Below the pieces are notes generated by a model. That model saw only the letters and a list, made by a program, of their open reading frames with translations, made no database searches and was not told the origin of the DNA. From NCBI RefSeq assembly GCF_900110215.1, contig NZ_FOCX01000013.1, positions 1-64,000 on the forward strand: a DNA stretch of 64,000 nt. The letters are read 5' to 3'. Positions 7,943-14,921 of this stretch are shown piece by piece (the stretch's first letter is position 1; every line of letters starts with the position of its first letter). Position numbers and translations under genes: made by a program. This DNA comes from Halorientalis persicus. GTDB taxonomy: Archaea > Halobacteriota > Halobacteria > Halobacteriales > Haloarculaceae.

Positions 7943-8164
7943 CTACCCTTCTGTGTATCGCTCACCCATCTCCTCGGCTTTTCGGTCGAGTTCGTCCTGA
8001 TGGTCGACTTCCGACATGGAGACTCGCCCGACTCGTTCTTCGAATCCACACTTGGCGGTGCATTCGTAGTAGACTTTCCAGCTGCTGGCTTCCTCTTTCG
8101 TCCCGTACAGCAGTGGCTGGCTACACTCGGGACACGCAGCACTCGGATGCTCAATCATCAACAT
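7943..8164 (-). CDS. Small zinc-ribbon protein
   Basis: A protein of 73 residues with CPEC near residue 11 and a second cluster (CTAKC) near 35, a compact zinc ribbon. The start ATG at 8164 lies 2 nt after the stop of the upstream gene, so both are on one transcript. A second in-frame ATG at 8158 is possible. Function unknown. Confidence 0.7.
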   Translation of the reverse strand: MLMIEHPSAACPECSQPLLYGTKEEASSWKVYYECTAKCGFEERVGRVSMSEVDHQDELDRKAEEMGERYTEG

Positions 8165-8166
8165 GG

Positions 8167-8400
8167 TTAGTCTGTCGGGTGCGTTTCGGGCTTGAGTTCG
8201 ACCTCGATGATCTCGTCGTCAGTTGAGCGGCGCTCGGTCGCAAGCAGGTCAGCCGTCGCGAGTTGCTCGTGGACGAGTGTTCGGAACCAGGGGGCGGCTT
8301 CTGGATCGAACACGATCCGGGCTCTGTTCTCTTCGATCTCGGTACCGAGGGTGTCCGTTGGGGACGACTGTTCGGTCGGTGTCGTGGATTCTTGAGACAT
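8167..8400 (-). CDS. Small conserved protein of unknown function
   Basis: A protein of 77 residues starting at ATG 8400 (MSQESTTP), with a low-complexity N terminus and a helical region (PWFRTLVHEQLATADLLA). First gene of a two-gene unit with 7943-8164. Leader element at 8425-8436. No family recognised. Confidence 0.7.
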   Translation of the reverse strand: MSQESTTPTEQSSPTDTLGTEIEENRARIVFDPEAAPWFRTLVHEQLATADLLATERRSTDDEIIEVELKPETHPTD

Positions 8401-8424
8401 TGGTCTGGATCGCCGCACCCCCTT

Positions 8425-8436
8425 GGCGGAACAAAC
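8425..8436 (-). promoter_or_regulatory. GTTTGT leader element, copy 5
   Basis: GTTTGTTCCGCC, AA, then GGGGGTGCGGCG; 24 nt to the start at 8400. CCGC/GCGG can pair. Confidence 0.6.
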
Positions 8437-8455
8437 TGAGGGCGAGACCGTGAGT

Positions 8456-8674
8456 TCAGTCTTGTTGGCGGAGTTCGCGAGCGCGCATACGGAGCTGTCC
8501 GAGAATACCTGTCCGTGCCTCGTGAGTGTTCTCGTAGGCCACATACTCTCGAACCGTCGACAGAGAGTCCATACATCGGATTCCCGCCCGGATCAACTCT
8601 GGATTGGTCGCCGACAACAGTTTCTCCGGGGGAAGCTGGTCAAGGATCGCATCCCGATCTTCATCGTTGGTCAC
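8456..8674 (-). CDS. Small helical protein of unknown function, GTG start
   Basis: A protein of 72 residues. The start is GTG at 8674, which overlaps the stop of the upstream gene as GTGA and is preceded by a strong GGAGGTG ribosome-binding site 7 nt away. The longer upstream frame is rejected because it lies inside two other genes. The protein is mostly helical (LDQLPPEKLLSATNPELIRA). It is the last gene of the 9528-8456 cluster. Confidence 0.7.
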   Translation of the reverse strand: MTNDEDRDAILDQLPPEKLLSATNPELIRAGIRCMDSLSTVREYVAYENTHEARTGILGQLRMRARELRQQD

Positions 8675-8892
8675 GCAGATGCACCTCCGTTTTCCCCGAA
8701 GTCGCCGAGTGTGACCTGCTGGCCCTGTTTGAATCGACACTCCGGATAGTGCGCGAGGAGAGTGCTGTCGAACACGCTCCAGAACGCGCACTTGTGCGGT
8801 TCGACGGTCTGCCACCAGCGCGCTCGCCGGAGGGCGTCGTCGACGCGTTGACGCTCGATAATCGGCCACTCGTCGCGTTCGATCAGGACCAT
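8671..8892 (-). CDS. Small protein with C-terminal PIP-like motif
   Basis: A protein of 73 residues. The body is Trp- and Arg-rich (RARWWQTVEPHKCAFWSVF). The C terminus ends QQVTLGDFGENGGASA; QxxLxxF matches the archaeal PCNA-interaction box, except that the second aromatic is Gly. The upstream neighbour has the same TLGDFG at its N terminus. Overlaps: 4 nt with the downstream gene and 10 nt with the upstream one. PCNA binding is inferred from the motif only. Confidence 0.7.
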   Translation of the reverse strand: MVLIERDEWPIIERQRVDDALRRARWWQTVEPHKCAFWSVFDSTLLAHYPECRFKQGQQVTLGDFGENGGASA

Positions 8893-9200
8893 CGAGACTC
8901 CCCCTCCGGGTGGTCGCGCATATACGCGGCAGCCAACTCAAGACCGGCAACAAGCGTGTCTTCGGTGCCGACGATTCGGGAGCCTCGCTTCAGGGTCGTC
9001 CCAGTCTCGCCTCGGTGGAGTGCGAGCGTTGCCGTGTCGTCCGGAATATGCCAGCCGATCCGGTTCTCGGTGTGGACGAGATATTCCCACTCGCCGGCGG
9101 TGGCCTCTTTGGCCCGCTGTTCGATGTCGATCCGAGTGTCGCCGGCTCGCGAGCGCTGACCCCCAGCCCCGAAATCGCCGAGCGTGAAGTTCTCAGACAT
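8883..9200 (-). CDS. Conserved protein with N-terminal TLGDFG motif
   Basis: A protein of 105 residues starting at ATG 9200 (MSENFTLGDFG). Residues 5-11 repeat the TLGDFG motif of the next gene. The rest resembles a small alpha/beta domain (EWEYLVHTENRIGWHIPDD) and ends with a helical AAYMRDHPEG region. No catalytic motif is seen. It lies 10 nt after the stop of 9211-9528. Confidence 0.7.
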   Translation of the reverse strand: MSENFTLGDFGAGGQRSRAGDTRIDIEQRAKEATAGEWEYLVHTENRIGWHIPDDTATLALHRGETGTTLKRGSRIVGTEDTLVAGLELAAAYMRDHPEGESRWS

Positions 9201-9210
9201 TGGTTTCTCC

Positions 9211-9528
9211 TTAGAGGTGGTTCCACTCGTCGAGCATCGCGACGGCCGCCTGGAGGACCGTCGTGACCTGGGCGTCGACGGGCGAATCGGCGTCAACGTC
9301 GACGTCGAGACTCACCCGAAGATCGTGAATGTCGGCCACGCCGAGAGCAGGGACCTGCCGGCAGAGCGTCTTGAGGACGTGGTCACGGATCGTCTGCGGC
9401 GAACTGTCGGCGCTGGCCTGCTCGACGACTGAGCGGTGGATCTGGTGGCTGTCGGGCTGGGCGCCGGTGGCCACGAACTGTTCGAGCGCACGCTGCTGGC
9501 CGCTGTGTGCTTCGATCTGGGAAGACAT
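9211..9528 (-). CDS. Conserved protein of unknown function
   Basis: A protein of 105 residues; the N-terminal half is helical and Gln/His-rich, and the C-terminal half alternates hydrophobic and acidic residues (LRVSLDVDVDADSPV). First gene of a four-gene operon down to 8456. Leader element at 9543-9555. No family recognised. Confidence 0.7.
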   Translation of the reverse strand: MSSQIEAHSGQQRALEQFVATGAQPDSHQIHRSVVEQASADSSPQTIRDHVLKTLCRQVPALGVADIHDLRVSLDVDVDADSPVDAQVTTVLQAAVAMLDEWNHL

Positions 9529-9542
9529 ACTCTCACCCGCCC

Positions 9543-9555
9543 GGAGGACACAAAC
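9543..9555 (-). promoter_or_regulatory. GTTTGT leader element, copy 6
   Basis: GTTTGTGTCCTCC, then GGGCGGGTGAGAG; 14 nt to the start at 9528. Confidence 0.65.
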
Positions 9556-9585
9556 TGACGCTGGCGAGCGAGCGGGGCTGAGTCT

Positions 9586-9647
9586 TTAACCAACACATCT
9601 GGCGGAATCCCCGATTTTACGGAGGTGATAGCTCGACTGTTGGTTAA
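9586..9647. repeat. 10-bp inverted repeat with 42-nt spacer, copy 1
   Basis: TTAACCAACA (9586-9595) and TGTTGGTTAA (9638-9647) are perfect inverted arms separated by exactly 42 nt. Here the match extends outward with AGTCT and AGACT, one base out of register. It lies between the leader element of the 9528 gene and the 3' end of the 10245 gene. The same arms with the same spacing recur at 59733-59794. Confidence 0.8.
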
Positions 9648-9678
9648 GACTGCGGACTATCAGTTCCTACTGGAGTCG

Positions 9679-10245
9679 CTACGGGCGAGTCCAGGTATCG
9701 ATCTGGGCCTGTCGGTGTTCGTTGTCCAAGTCTTCGCTCGAGACAGAGCCGTCCTGCTCGAACGGTGGGGACACGAGGACGGTCGCGTCGTCGTCGTACT
9801 CGCGGTCGGGCCGGCGGACACAGTCGACGGGTTGGATCGGACTGCACTCGATACAGGAGCAGACCCCTCCTTCGAAGCCGGCGATTTCGACGGTCCAGCC
9901 GATGACGCCCTGGATCCGGTAGGTCCGGTCGTCGCGAGCGCCGTCGGGTTTCTCGCTGGCCCAGCCACGGACGCTGGCGGAGCGACAGCCAACGGCGCCA
10001 CAGATGTCGCAGGTCCGGAGGTAGTCACGATCACCGGGCCGGAACTGGTCTGCCACGACCGACTCGTTGTCGCGCGTCGACAGCGCACAGTCGTCGCAGA
10101 TAATGAAGTGGTACATTCCATCTTCCTTGGCGACGTCGGCAGGCCAGCGGACGTAGGTATGCGCGCTGCCGAAGAACCGAGCGTCGGCGGTCCCGCAGAA
10201 TCGGCAGTGCTCGGCGTCTGCGGTCTTGGATATCCCTCTAGACAT
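9679..10245 (-). CDS. Multi-cysteine zinc-binding protein
   Basis: A protein of 188 residues starting at ATG 10245 (MSRGISKTAD). It has three or more Cys pairs: CRFCG near 13, CDDC near 50, CDIC near 82 and a CSCIEC cluster near 130, enough for two zinc ions. The C-terminal tail is acidic. Its start overlaps the stop of the upstream gene by 8 nt. The inverted repeat at 9586-9647 lies just past its stop codon. Function unknown. Confidence 0.7.
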   Translation of the reverse strand: MSRGISKTADAEHCRFCGTADARFFGSAHTYVRWPADVAKEDGMYHFIICDDCALSTRDNESVVADQFRPGDRDYLRTCDICGAVGCRSASVRGWASEKPDGARDDRTYRIQGVIGWTVEIAGFEGGVCSCIECSPIQPVDCVRRPDREYDDDATVLVSPPFEQDGSVSSEDLDNEHRQAQIDTWTRP

Positions 10246-10633
10246 CGGTGAACTGTCCGAGGTGGCGCTGTTCGCTTGCCGTTCGCGACGATTGGTAGGC
10301 GTCCTCGTCGTGGTGGTCCTTGCGTTCTCGGAGCTGTTTGTGCTCGAAGACCTGCTGGAGCCGCTCAAGAACGAGTGAACTGAACAGTATCGGCGGGGCC
10401 GGTGTCTCGCGCAGCGGCCCGGCGAACGGATCAACCCCCTGGGTGTCGAAGGTATCAAGCAGGCGGACGCGGGCCAGCGCGGCCGCGTAATCGATGTTCT
10501 CACTTGGGAGGACCACGGCCGGTTGGTCGTGGTCCAGTGGGCAGGTCCAGAACGGCTTCTCGTGGCTCGGATCGCACAGTTCCATCGGCGCACTGCATTG
10601 CGGACAGGGTGGTGTGTCGGATCGGTTGGACAT
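10238..10633 (-). CDS. Zinc-ribbon protein of unknown function
   Basis: A protein of 131 residues. The N terminus has a ribbon (CPQC near 10, WTCPLDH near 29). The remainder is helical, with a charged LERLQQVFEHKQLRERK segment. Leader element 14 nt upstream (10648-10660); it heads a two-gene operon with 9679-10245. Confidence 0.7.
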   Translation of the reverse strand: MSNRSDTPPCPQCSAPMELCDPSHEKPFWTCPLDHDQPAVVLPSENIDYAAALARVRLLDTFDTQGVDPFAGPLRETPAPPILFSSLVLERLQQVFEHKQLRERKDHHDEDAYQSSRTASEQRHLGQFTDV

Positions 10634-10647
10634 CCTTCCAGCCTGCA

Positions 10648-10660
10648 GAGGGGGAAAAAC
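10648..10660 (-). promoter_or_regulatory. GTTTTT variant of the leader element, copy 7
   Basis: GTTTTTCCCCCTC, then GCAGGCTGGAAGG; 14 nt to the start at 10633. Confidence 0.55.
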
Positions 10661-10867
10661 TCACCGTAATGTCGCGGCTAGTGGATCCAGTCGATCTCCT
10701 GTGATCACCACTCCCTAAACTGGTGATGGTTTCCTACTGGCGTGCTAAATACAGAGCGTGCATACAGCAAAGTTGCAGGTCATTAGATTCGCAGAATGTG
10801 TGATTGAAAACATCTTATAAACCTCATTAAATGTTAAATACCCCTGATGTGGATGTCATAGTAGCGA

Positions 10868-11194
10868 ATGGTTGACATACCTGATTTACCCTTCGACAAC
10901 ATTCACAAATTCTTAGCTGCCGTCGGTTTCGTATTGATTATTCCAGCGCTGTTTATTGAACCAGTCTACCTGAATAGTAGAGATATTCTCTACGTCGGGA
11001 TGATGGGCCTCGTTTTCGGCTTGATTGGATGGATTATCGAATCCGTACTCATCCCGTATCTCAATTACATCGAAGAGAACGGAACGTCAATGCAAATAAG
11101 ACGTGTTGTAAATCCAGGTTCTAAATTTCTCCTCGCTGCTCGAGTAGTATTGCCGCTTTTGTTCTTACTCACGCTCTTACTTGTGTTTCTATGA
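10868..11194 (+). CDS. Small integral membrane protein
   Basis: A protein of 108 residues with three predicted membrane segments (about 15-32, 42-60 and 89-107) and a short charged stretch between the second and third. The base composition is clearly more AT-rich than its neighbours. A TTAAATA box at 10834-10840 lies about 28-30 nt from the ATG, which suggests a leaderless transcript. No family recognised. Confidence 0.65.
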   Translation: MVDIPDLPFDNIHKFLAAVGFVLIIPALFIEPVYLNSRDILYVGMMGLVFGLIGWIIESVLIPYLNYIEENGTSMQIRRVVNPGSKFLLAARVVLPLLFLLTLLLVFL

Positions 11195-11329
11195 ACTGTC
11201 TTTCAATTGATATTCATATAGGGATTAGGTTACTTTCTATTGAGATCCTATCTCTCCAGTGGTCGGGTGCTGAATATAGAGGTTGTATACAGCACGACGC
11301 AACAAAATTGCGGGGAAGATGTTAACCAG

Positions 11330-12031
11330 TCAGTAGTGAACTTGTCGTACTGCGTCAGCCGTAGCTGTTCCTGAAATACGAATGTATTTTTGAGCAGTAG
11401 CGAGGTCACTCCAACCCATCAGGGCTTGTAACGGGACGGGGGCAACACCCTTGTACGCGTGATAACTGGCAGCCGTAGCCCGAAGACAGTGCGGATATAC
11501 ACGTCCGCTGAGCGCAGCCTGTTCTGCCGCTTCCTGTACTCGTCTGTTCACGGTCGTCCGAGAATGAGGAAACGACGAATACCGATCGCTAAATCGCTCA
11601 ATACAGAGTTCGACTCTCAGAGAAAGATCGAATGGAATCGCCCGTGCAGACGCGATCGTCTTCGGATGCCATCTAGAAGCGAGCGCATCTTGGACACTGA
11701 GAGTTTCATTGTGTGACGCTTCTTGAGCAGCTTGCCGGTGACAGTAGCCACACGCACATGGTTCGGATTTGGGTATCCGCACTAACTTTCGGTCCCAGTC
11801 CAGCCAGTTCGTATCGAAATGCGCAATCTCTCCTGCACGCAGTCCTAGCCGACCAGCGATCAGACAGATGAAACGTGCTTGAAATCTCCGGGGCTCGGGT
11901 AATTCCGAGCAGGCTTCCACCAGTAACTCAAACTCGCGGTCGGTGAGGACATCTTCGTATGTATGTCTCGTCGTCAGAGATCGCCGATGCCGATCAGCCC
12001 ACTCGTTCGACTCAGTTTGCCACTGTGTCAT
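11330..12031 (-). CDS. Tyrosine recombinase / phage-type integrase
   Basis: A protein of 233 residues starting at ATG 12031 (MTQWQTESNEW). The catalytic set is visible: Arg in GLRAGEI (about residue 65), HCLR giving H-x-x-R (about 181-184), and the Tyr nucleophile in KYIRIS (about 214). A CxCxYC cluster sits between the first Arg and the HxxR. The length is short for an integrase, so the core-binding arm is reduced, as in several haloarchaeal recombinases. It is probably the recombinase of an integrated element, but I cannot place its attachment sites with certainty. Confidence 0.88.
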   Translation of the reverse strand: MTQWQTESNEWADRHRRSLTTRHTYEDVLTDREFELLVEACSELPEPRRFQARFICLIAGRLGLRAGEIAHFDTNWLDWDRKLVRIPKSEPCACGYCHRQAAQEASHNETLSVQDALASRWHPKTIASARAIPFDLSLRVELCIERFSDRYSSFPHSRTTVNRRVQEAAEQAALSGRVYPHCLRATAASYHAYKGVAPVPLQALMGWSDLATAQKYIRISGTATADAVRQVHY

Positions 12032-12137
12032 CGTCCTCTTACACTCGCGGCCGTCACGTGGGTATTTGTATTCTTGAACTGTCAGGAGCAATCGAAACAG
12101 TAACTCATTATTCGCTCCTGGTGCTACCTCAATCTGG

Positions 12138-12989
12138 ATGAAGGGGCAACCCGTCGGAGAATACGAAATTGATCCGGAAGATGGCCTCTCCCGAATCGAA
12201 GAACTGGTTCTGGAGCAATGTCCAAGTGCAGTTGTGAAGCAGGTCCACGAGGCAATATTCGTCACCGATGGACCGGTCGACCACCTCGCATGGGTGGCCT
12301 ACGACGACTACGACCGGCACACGTTCTTCTATCTGGATGACGACCCGGTCGAGCAGGAGATTCAGCGGTATCTCGGCTGGACGCTATCACGTGAGGAGAT
12401 GCCCAAACTCGAGGCCTACCTCGCGAGTACCTACGATGTCTACGAGCCACTGGAACTGGTAACGTTTTTCGAGATCCCCGATCCCTACCTTCCGGGATCG
12501 GACCCACGAGTGCTCGTTACCTACTATCATAACACCCACTACGATCAGTTCAACGTCGGTATAAACGCCTATCCACCCCAACGTGAGCCGGAGATTCTGG
12601 AACACGCCGACAAGATCGTTCCAGCACGGGATCTGGAGAAATTCCTCAAAAATATCATGCTAACGCTGGGAAGCGAAGTCGAAGAAGAAGTCGAAAAACA
12701 CGTGCTGGAGGGCGACGTTCGGGAGTTGCTCCAGCGAGACGAAGACTTCCGAGAGCAGACCGTCCGCCCGCTTCCAGACGACATCCACCCCGAATACACC
12801 GGTAACGAGGCCGTACTCTGGCAGAAACCTGCCTCGAAGGTCGCCCACCTCGACAGCGCCGCCGGATTCGTACAGGTGTGGGTTCCCGTCGACGAGGAGA
12901 ACATCGGATTGCTCTCCATCACGAGCGGTGAGTACGACCGCAAAAGCGTGCTTGACGGAGTTCAGGAGACCCTGCTTGCGGAGCTGTAA
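12138..12989 (+). CDS. Conserved protein of unknown function
   Basis: A protein of 283 residues, acidic and soluble, without membrane segments or recognised motif. Tyr- and Asp-rich stretches (DDYDRHTFFYLDDD) come early and a helical, Glu-rich region (LGSEVEEEVEKHVLEGD) in the middle. It is divergent from the integrase, sharing a 106-bp gap. Function unknown; it may belong to the same element. Confidence 0.7.
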   Translation: MKGQPVGEYEIDPEDGLSRIEELVLEQCPSAVVKQVHEAIFVTDGPVDHLAWVAYDDYDRHTFFYLDDDPVEQEIQRYLGWTLSREEMPKLEAYLASTYDVYEPLELVTFFEIPDPYLPGSDPRVLVTYYHNTHYDQFNVGINAYPPQREPEILEHADKIVPARDLEKFLKNIMLTLGSEVEEEVEKHVLEGDVRELLQRDEDFREQTVRPLPDDIHPEYTGNEAVLWQKPASKVAHLDSAAGFVQVWVPVDEENIGLLSITSGEYDRKSVLDGVQETLLAEL

Positions 12990-13045
12990 CATGGAATAAG
13001 AACGACTTCTCAACCCTTTTGTCGGTACGGGAAAACGCTACAGAT

Positions 13046-13120
13046 AGCGGGATGGGATAGCTCGGAGATTCCGGCGGGCTCATAACCCGCAGATCGGTAG
13101 TTCAAATCTACCTCCCGCTA
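13046..13120 (+). tRNA. Initiator tRNA-Met (CAT)
   Basis: A 75-nt cloverleaf with acceptor stem AGCGGGA / TCCCGCT and A as discriminator, anticodon stem CGGGC-TCATAAC-CCG with anticodon CAT, and T-arm GGTAG TTCAAAT CTACC. The AGCGGGATGGGATAG start and GGG/CCC pairs flanking the anticodon loop are initiator features. CCA is not encoded. No intron. Confidence 0.95.
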
Positions 13121-13140
13121 CTTTTCGATGTGAATAACAC

Positions 13141-13168
13141 GGCGAGCACCGCGTCGCGTGTGCTCGCC
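13141..13168 (+). terminator. Hairpin downstream of tRNA-iMet
   Basis: GGCGAGCAC (13141-13149) and GTGCTCGCC (13160-13168) form a perfect 9-bp stem with a 10-nt loop, 20 nt past the tRNA. It could aid 3' processing or termination. Confidence 0.45.
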
Positions 13169-13234
13169 TCCACGAACGTCAAGAGTCGCTATGTAGATTC
13201 GAAGTCAGGGATGGAGCGAAGTGGAACGACCACG

Positions 13235-13255
13235 GTTCAAATCCACCTCCCGCTA
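13235..13255 (+). repeat. Partial duplicate of the tRNA-iMet 3' end
   Basis: GTTCAAATC, C, then ACCTCCCGCTA repeats the last 21 nt of tRNA-iMet (13100-13120) with one mismatch, 135 bp further on. The 5' side of the T-stem is not preserved, so it is not a second tRNA. Its last three bases are the stop codon of the RNase J gene. Such 3'-end copies are left by integrases that use tRNA genes. Confidence 0.7.
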
Positions 13256-14605
13256 TTCTACGAGTTGGATTGTGTTCCCGTTCGAGGTCACATGCAGATC
13301 GCGACCGAGGTCGTATCCCTTGTTCCCGGCCAGTTCGACGTACCCCGAGAATCCGGCCATGTCCTGATGGGCGGGGATGACGTGTTGAGGCTGGAGGGCG
13401 TCCAGCATCTGGTAGTGGCCCTCCTGACGCAGATGGCCCGAGACGTGCACGTCGTCGTAGATACGCGCGCCCTGCATACTCAGCAGTTTCTCTGACTGGT
13501 AGCGCTGGCCCTCATTGGTTGGCTCCGGAATGACTCGCGCCGAGAAGATGACCTTGTCACCGTCGGTCAGCTCGAATGGCGTTTCGCCGCGGCCCATCCG
13601 GGTGAGCATCGCGCGTGGCTCGCCCTGGTGGCCGGTGACGACCGGGAGGAACTTTTCCTTGCCCTCGTTCATGATTCGCTTGAACGCTCTGTCGACGGAC
13701 TTGCGGTGGCCGTACATCCCGAGATCGTCCGGGAAGCCCACGTCGAGCCCGTCGAGGCGGGCGGCAGTGCCTGAGTATTGCTCCATCGATCGCCCCAGCA
13801 GGACTGGTTCGCGGCCGATATCCTGGGCAAACTCCACGATGCTCTTCACGCGAGCGATATGGGAGGAGAACGTGGTAGCGACGATACCGCCGTCCCAGTC
13901 TTCGATGCTTCGCATCACGTCTCGGAGCTGTCGGCGGGCGACGGCCTCACTCGGTGTCCGGCCCTTCTTGTTCGCGTTCGTGCAGTCCTCGATATAACAG
14001 AGGACGCCTCCGTCCTCGCGTCCGATCTCCCGGAACCGCTTCATGTCGATGGGATCGCCGATGACCGGCGTGTGATCCACCCGCTTGTCCAGCCCATAGA
14101 CGATCGACCCTTCGGGCGTGTGGAGGACCGGATTGATCGCGTCGATAATGGAGTGGGTGACGTTGACGAACTCCAGTTCGCAATGTTCGCCGATCTGCAT
14201 CGTCTCGCCGGCTTCCATCGAGATCAGGTCGTTGTTCACGACGTACTCGCTTTCGTCGTGGACCTCCTCGTCGACGAGTTCGCGGGTGAACGGTGTCGCG
14301 ACGATGGGTGCATCGTAGCGGTGGGCCAGCTTCGAGATGGCCCCGATGTGATCCAGGTGGCCGTGGGTCGGTACGATTGCCTGCACCTCGCCGTCGAGTT
14401 CGGACATGACCCGATCGTCGGGGATCGCACCCATGTCGATCAGGTCGAGCGACCGCATCTCCTCGGTTCGGATGTTGTCGTGGATCAGGACCTTCGAGAG
14501 GTTCAGACCCATGTCGAAGACGACGATGTCGTCGCCCGCTCGTACTGCCGTCATCTGCCGGCCGACTTCCTCGTAACCGCCGATTGTCGCAATTTCGATT
14601 TCCAT
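13253..14605 (-). CDS. rnj: Ribonuclease J (archaeal)
   Basis: A protein of 450 residues starting at ATG 14605 ([15 protein letters not shown]), the length of haloarchaeal RNase J. It has the metallo-beta-lactamase zinc motif THGHLDH (about 80-86), later His/Asp ligands, and the beta-CASP insert, with SGHLRQEGH near the C terminus. It acts as a 5'-3' exoribonuclease in mRNA decay. The stop codon lies within the tRNA 3'-end duplicate. Confidence 0.93.
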   Translation of the reverse strand: MEIEIATIGGYEEVGRQMTAVRAGDDIVVFDMGLNLSKVLIHDNIRTEEMRSLDLIDMGAIPDDRVMSELDGEVQAIVPTHGHLDHIGAISKLAHRYDAPIVATPFTRELVDEEVHDESEYVVNNDLISMEAGETMQIGEHCELEFVNVTHSIIDAINPVLHTPEGSIVYGLDKRVDHTPVIGDPIDMKRFREIGREDGGVLCYIEDCTNANKKGRTPSEAVARRQLRDVMRSIEDWDGGIVATTFSSHIARVKSIVEFAQDIGREPVLLGRSMEQYSGTAARLDGLDVGFPDDLGMYGHRKSVDRAFKRIMNEGKEKFLPVVTGHQGEPRAMLTRMGRGETPFELTDGDKVIFSARVIPEPTNEGQRYQSEKLLSMQGARIYDDVHVSGHLRQEGHYQMLDALQPQHVIPAHQDMAGFSGYVELAGNKGYDLGRDLHVTSNGNTIQLVE

Positions 14606-14879
14606 GATGGGAGTCCGATCAGAGCAGTCCCAGAACTCGAAACAAGTGCGCCTGGTATAGGAGGAGAGGGAGTAACCCGATATCGTCGGCACGGTACGGC
14701 GTTCTGCTGAGAGCACCCGTCGACTGTCACTCCTTCTCCGGGGACAGCGCGTCTTTCGGTTACGTATACTCGAACGCCACGACGTAAATAGTCGGTGGAT
14801 CGCTTTTACGGAACGTGGAGATCGGATAGAGGACTGGCCGCCCGAGGGAACCCCGGTCTGTCGGTGGATTTCACACGGA

Positions 14880-14888
14880 TTTTATATC
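14880..14888 (+). promoter_or_regulatory. TATA box of the cation antiporter gene
   Basis: TTTTATATC lies about 25 nt before a probable transcription start near 14910, which places the in-frame GTG at 14922, rather than the TTG at 14895, inside the transcript. The rest of the 14606-14921 gap shows nothing notable. Confidence 0.5.
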
Positions 14889-14921
14889 GTCGGATTGTTC
14901 GTTGAGGCAGGTGTCGGTATC

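Noticed and set aside
13046-13255. A second tRNA gene at 13235-13255
   Set aside because: Only the T-loop and acceptor 3' side match; the 5' half, D-arm and anticodon arm are absent.
13046-13255. The tRNA duplicate as attachment site for the 11.3-kb recombinase element
   Set aside because: An element in a tRNA 3' end would lie between the two copies, but only 114 bp are there and the recombinase lies on the other side of the tRNA.
13778-14710. 310-codon plus-strand frame opposite RNase J
   Set aside because: Asp/Val-rich antisense shadow of a gene with HGHLDH and beta-CASP motifs.
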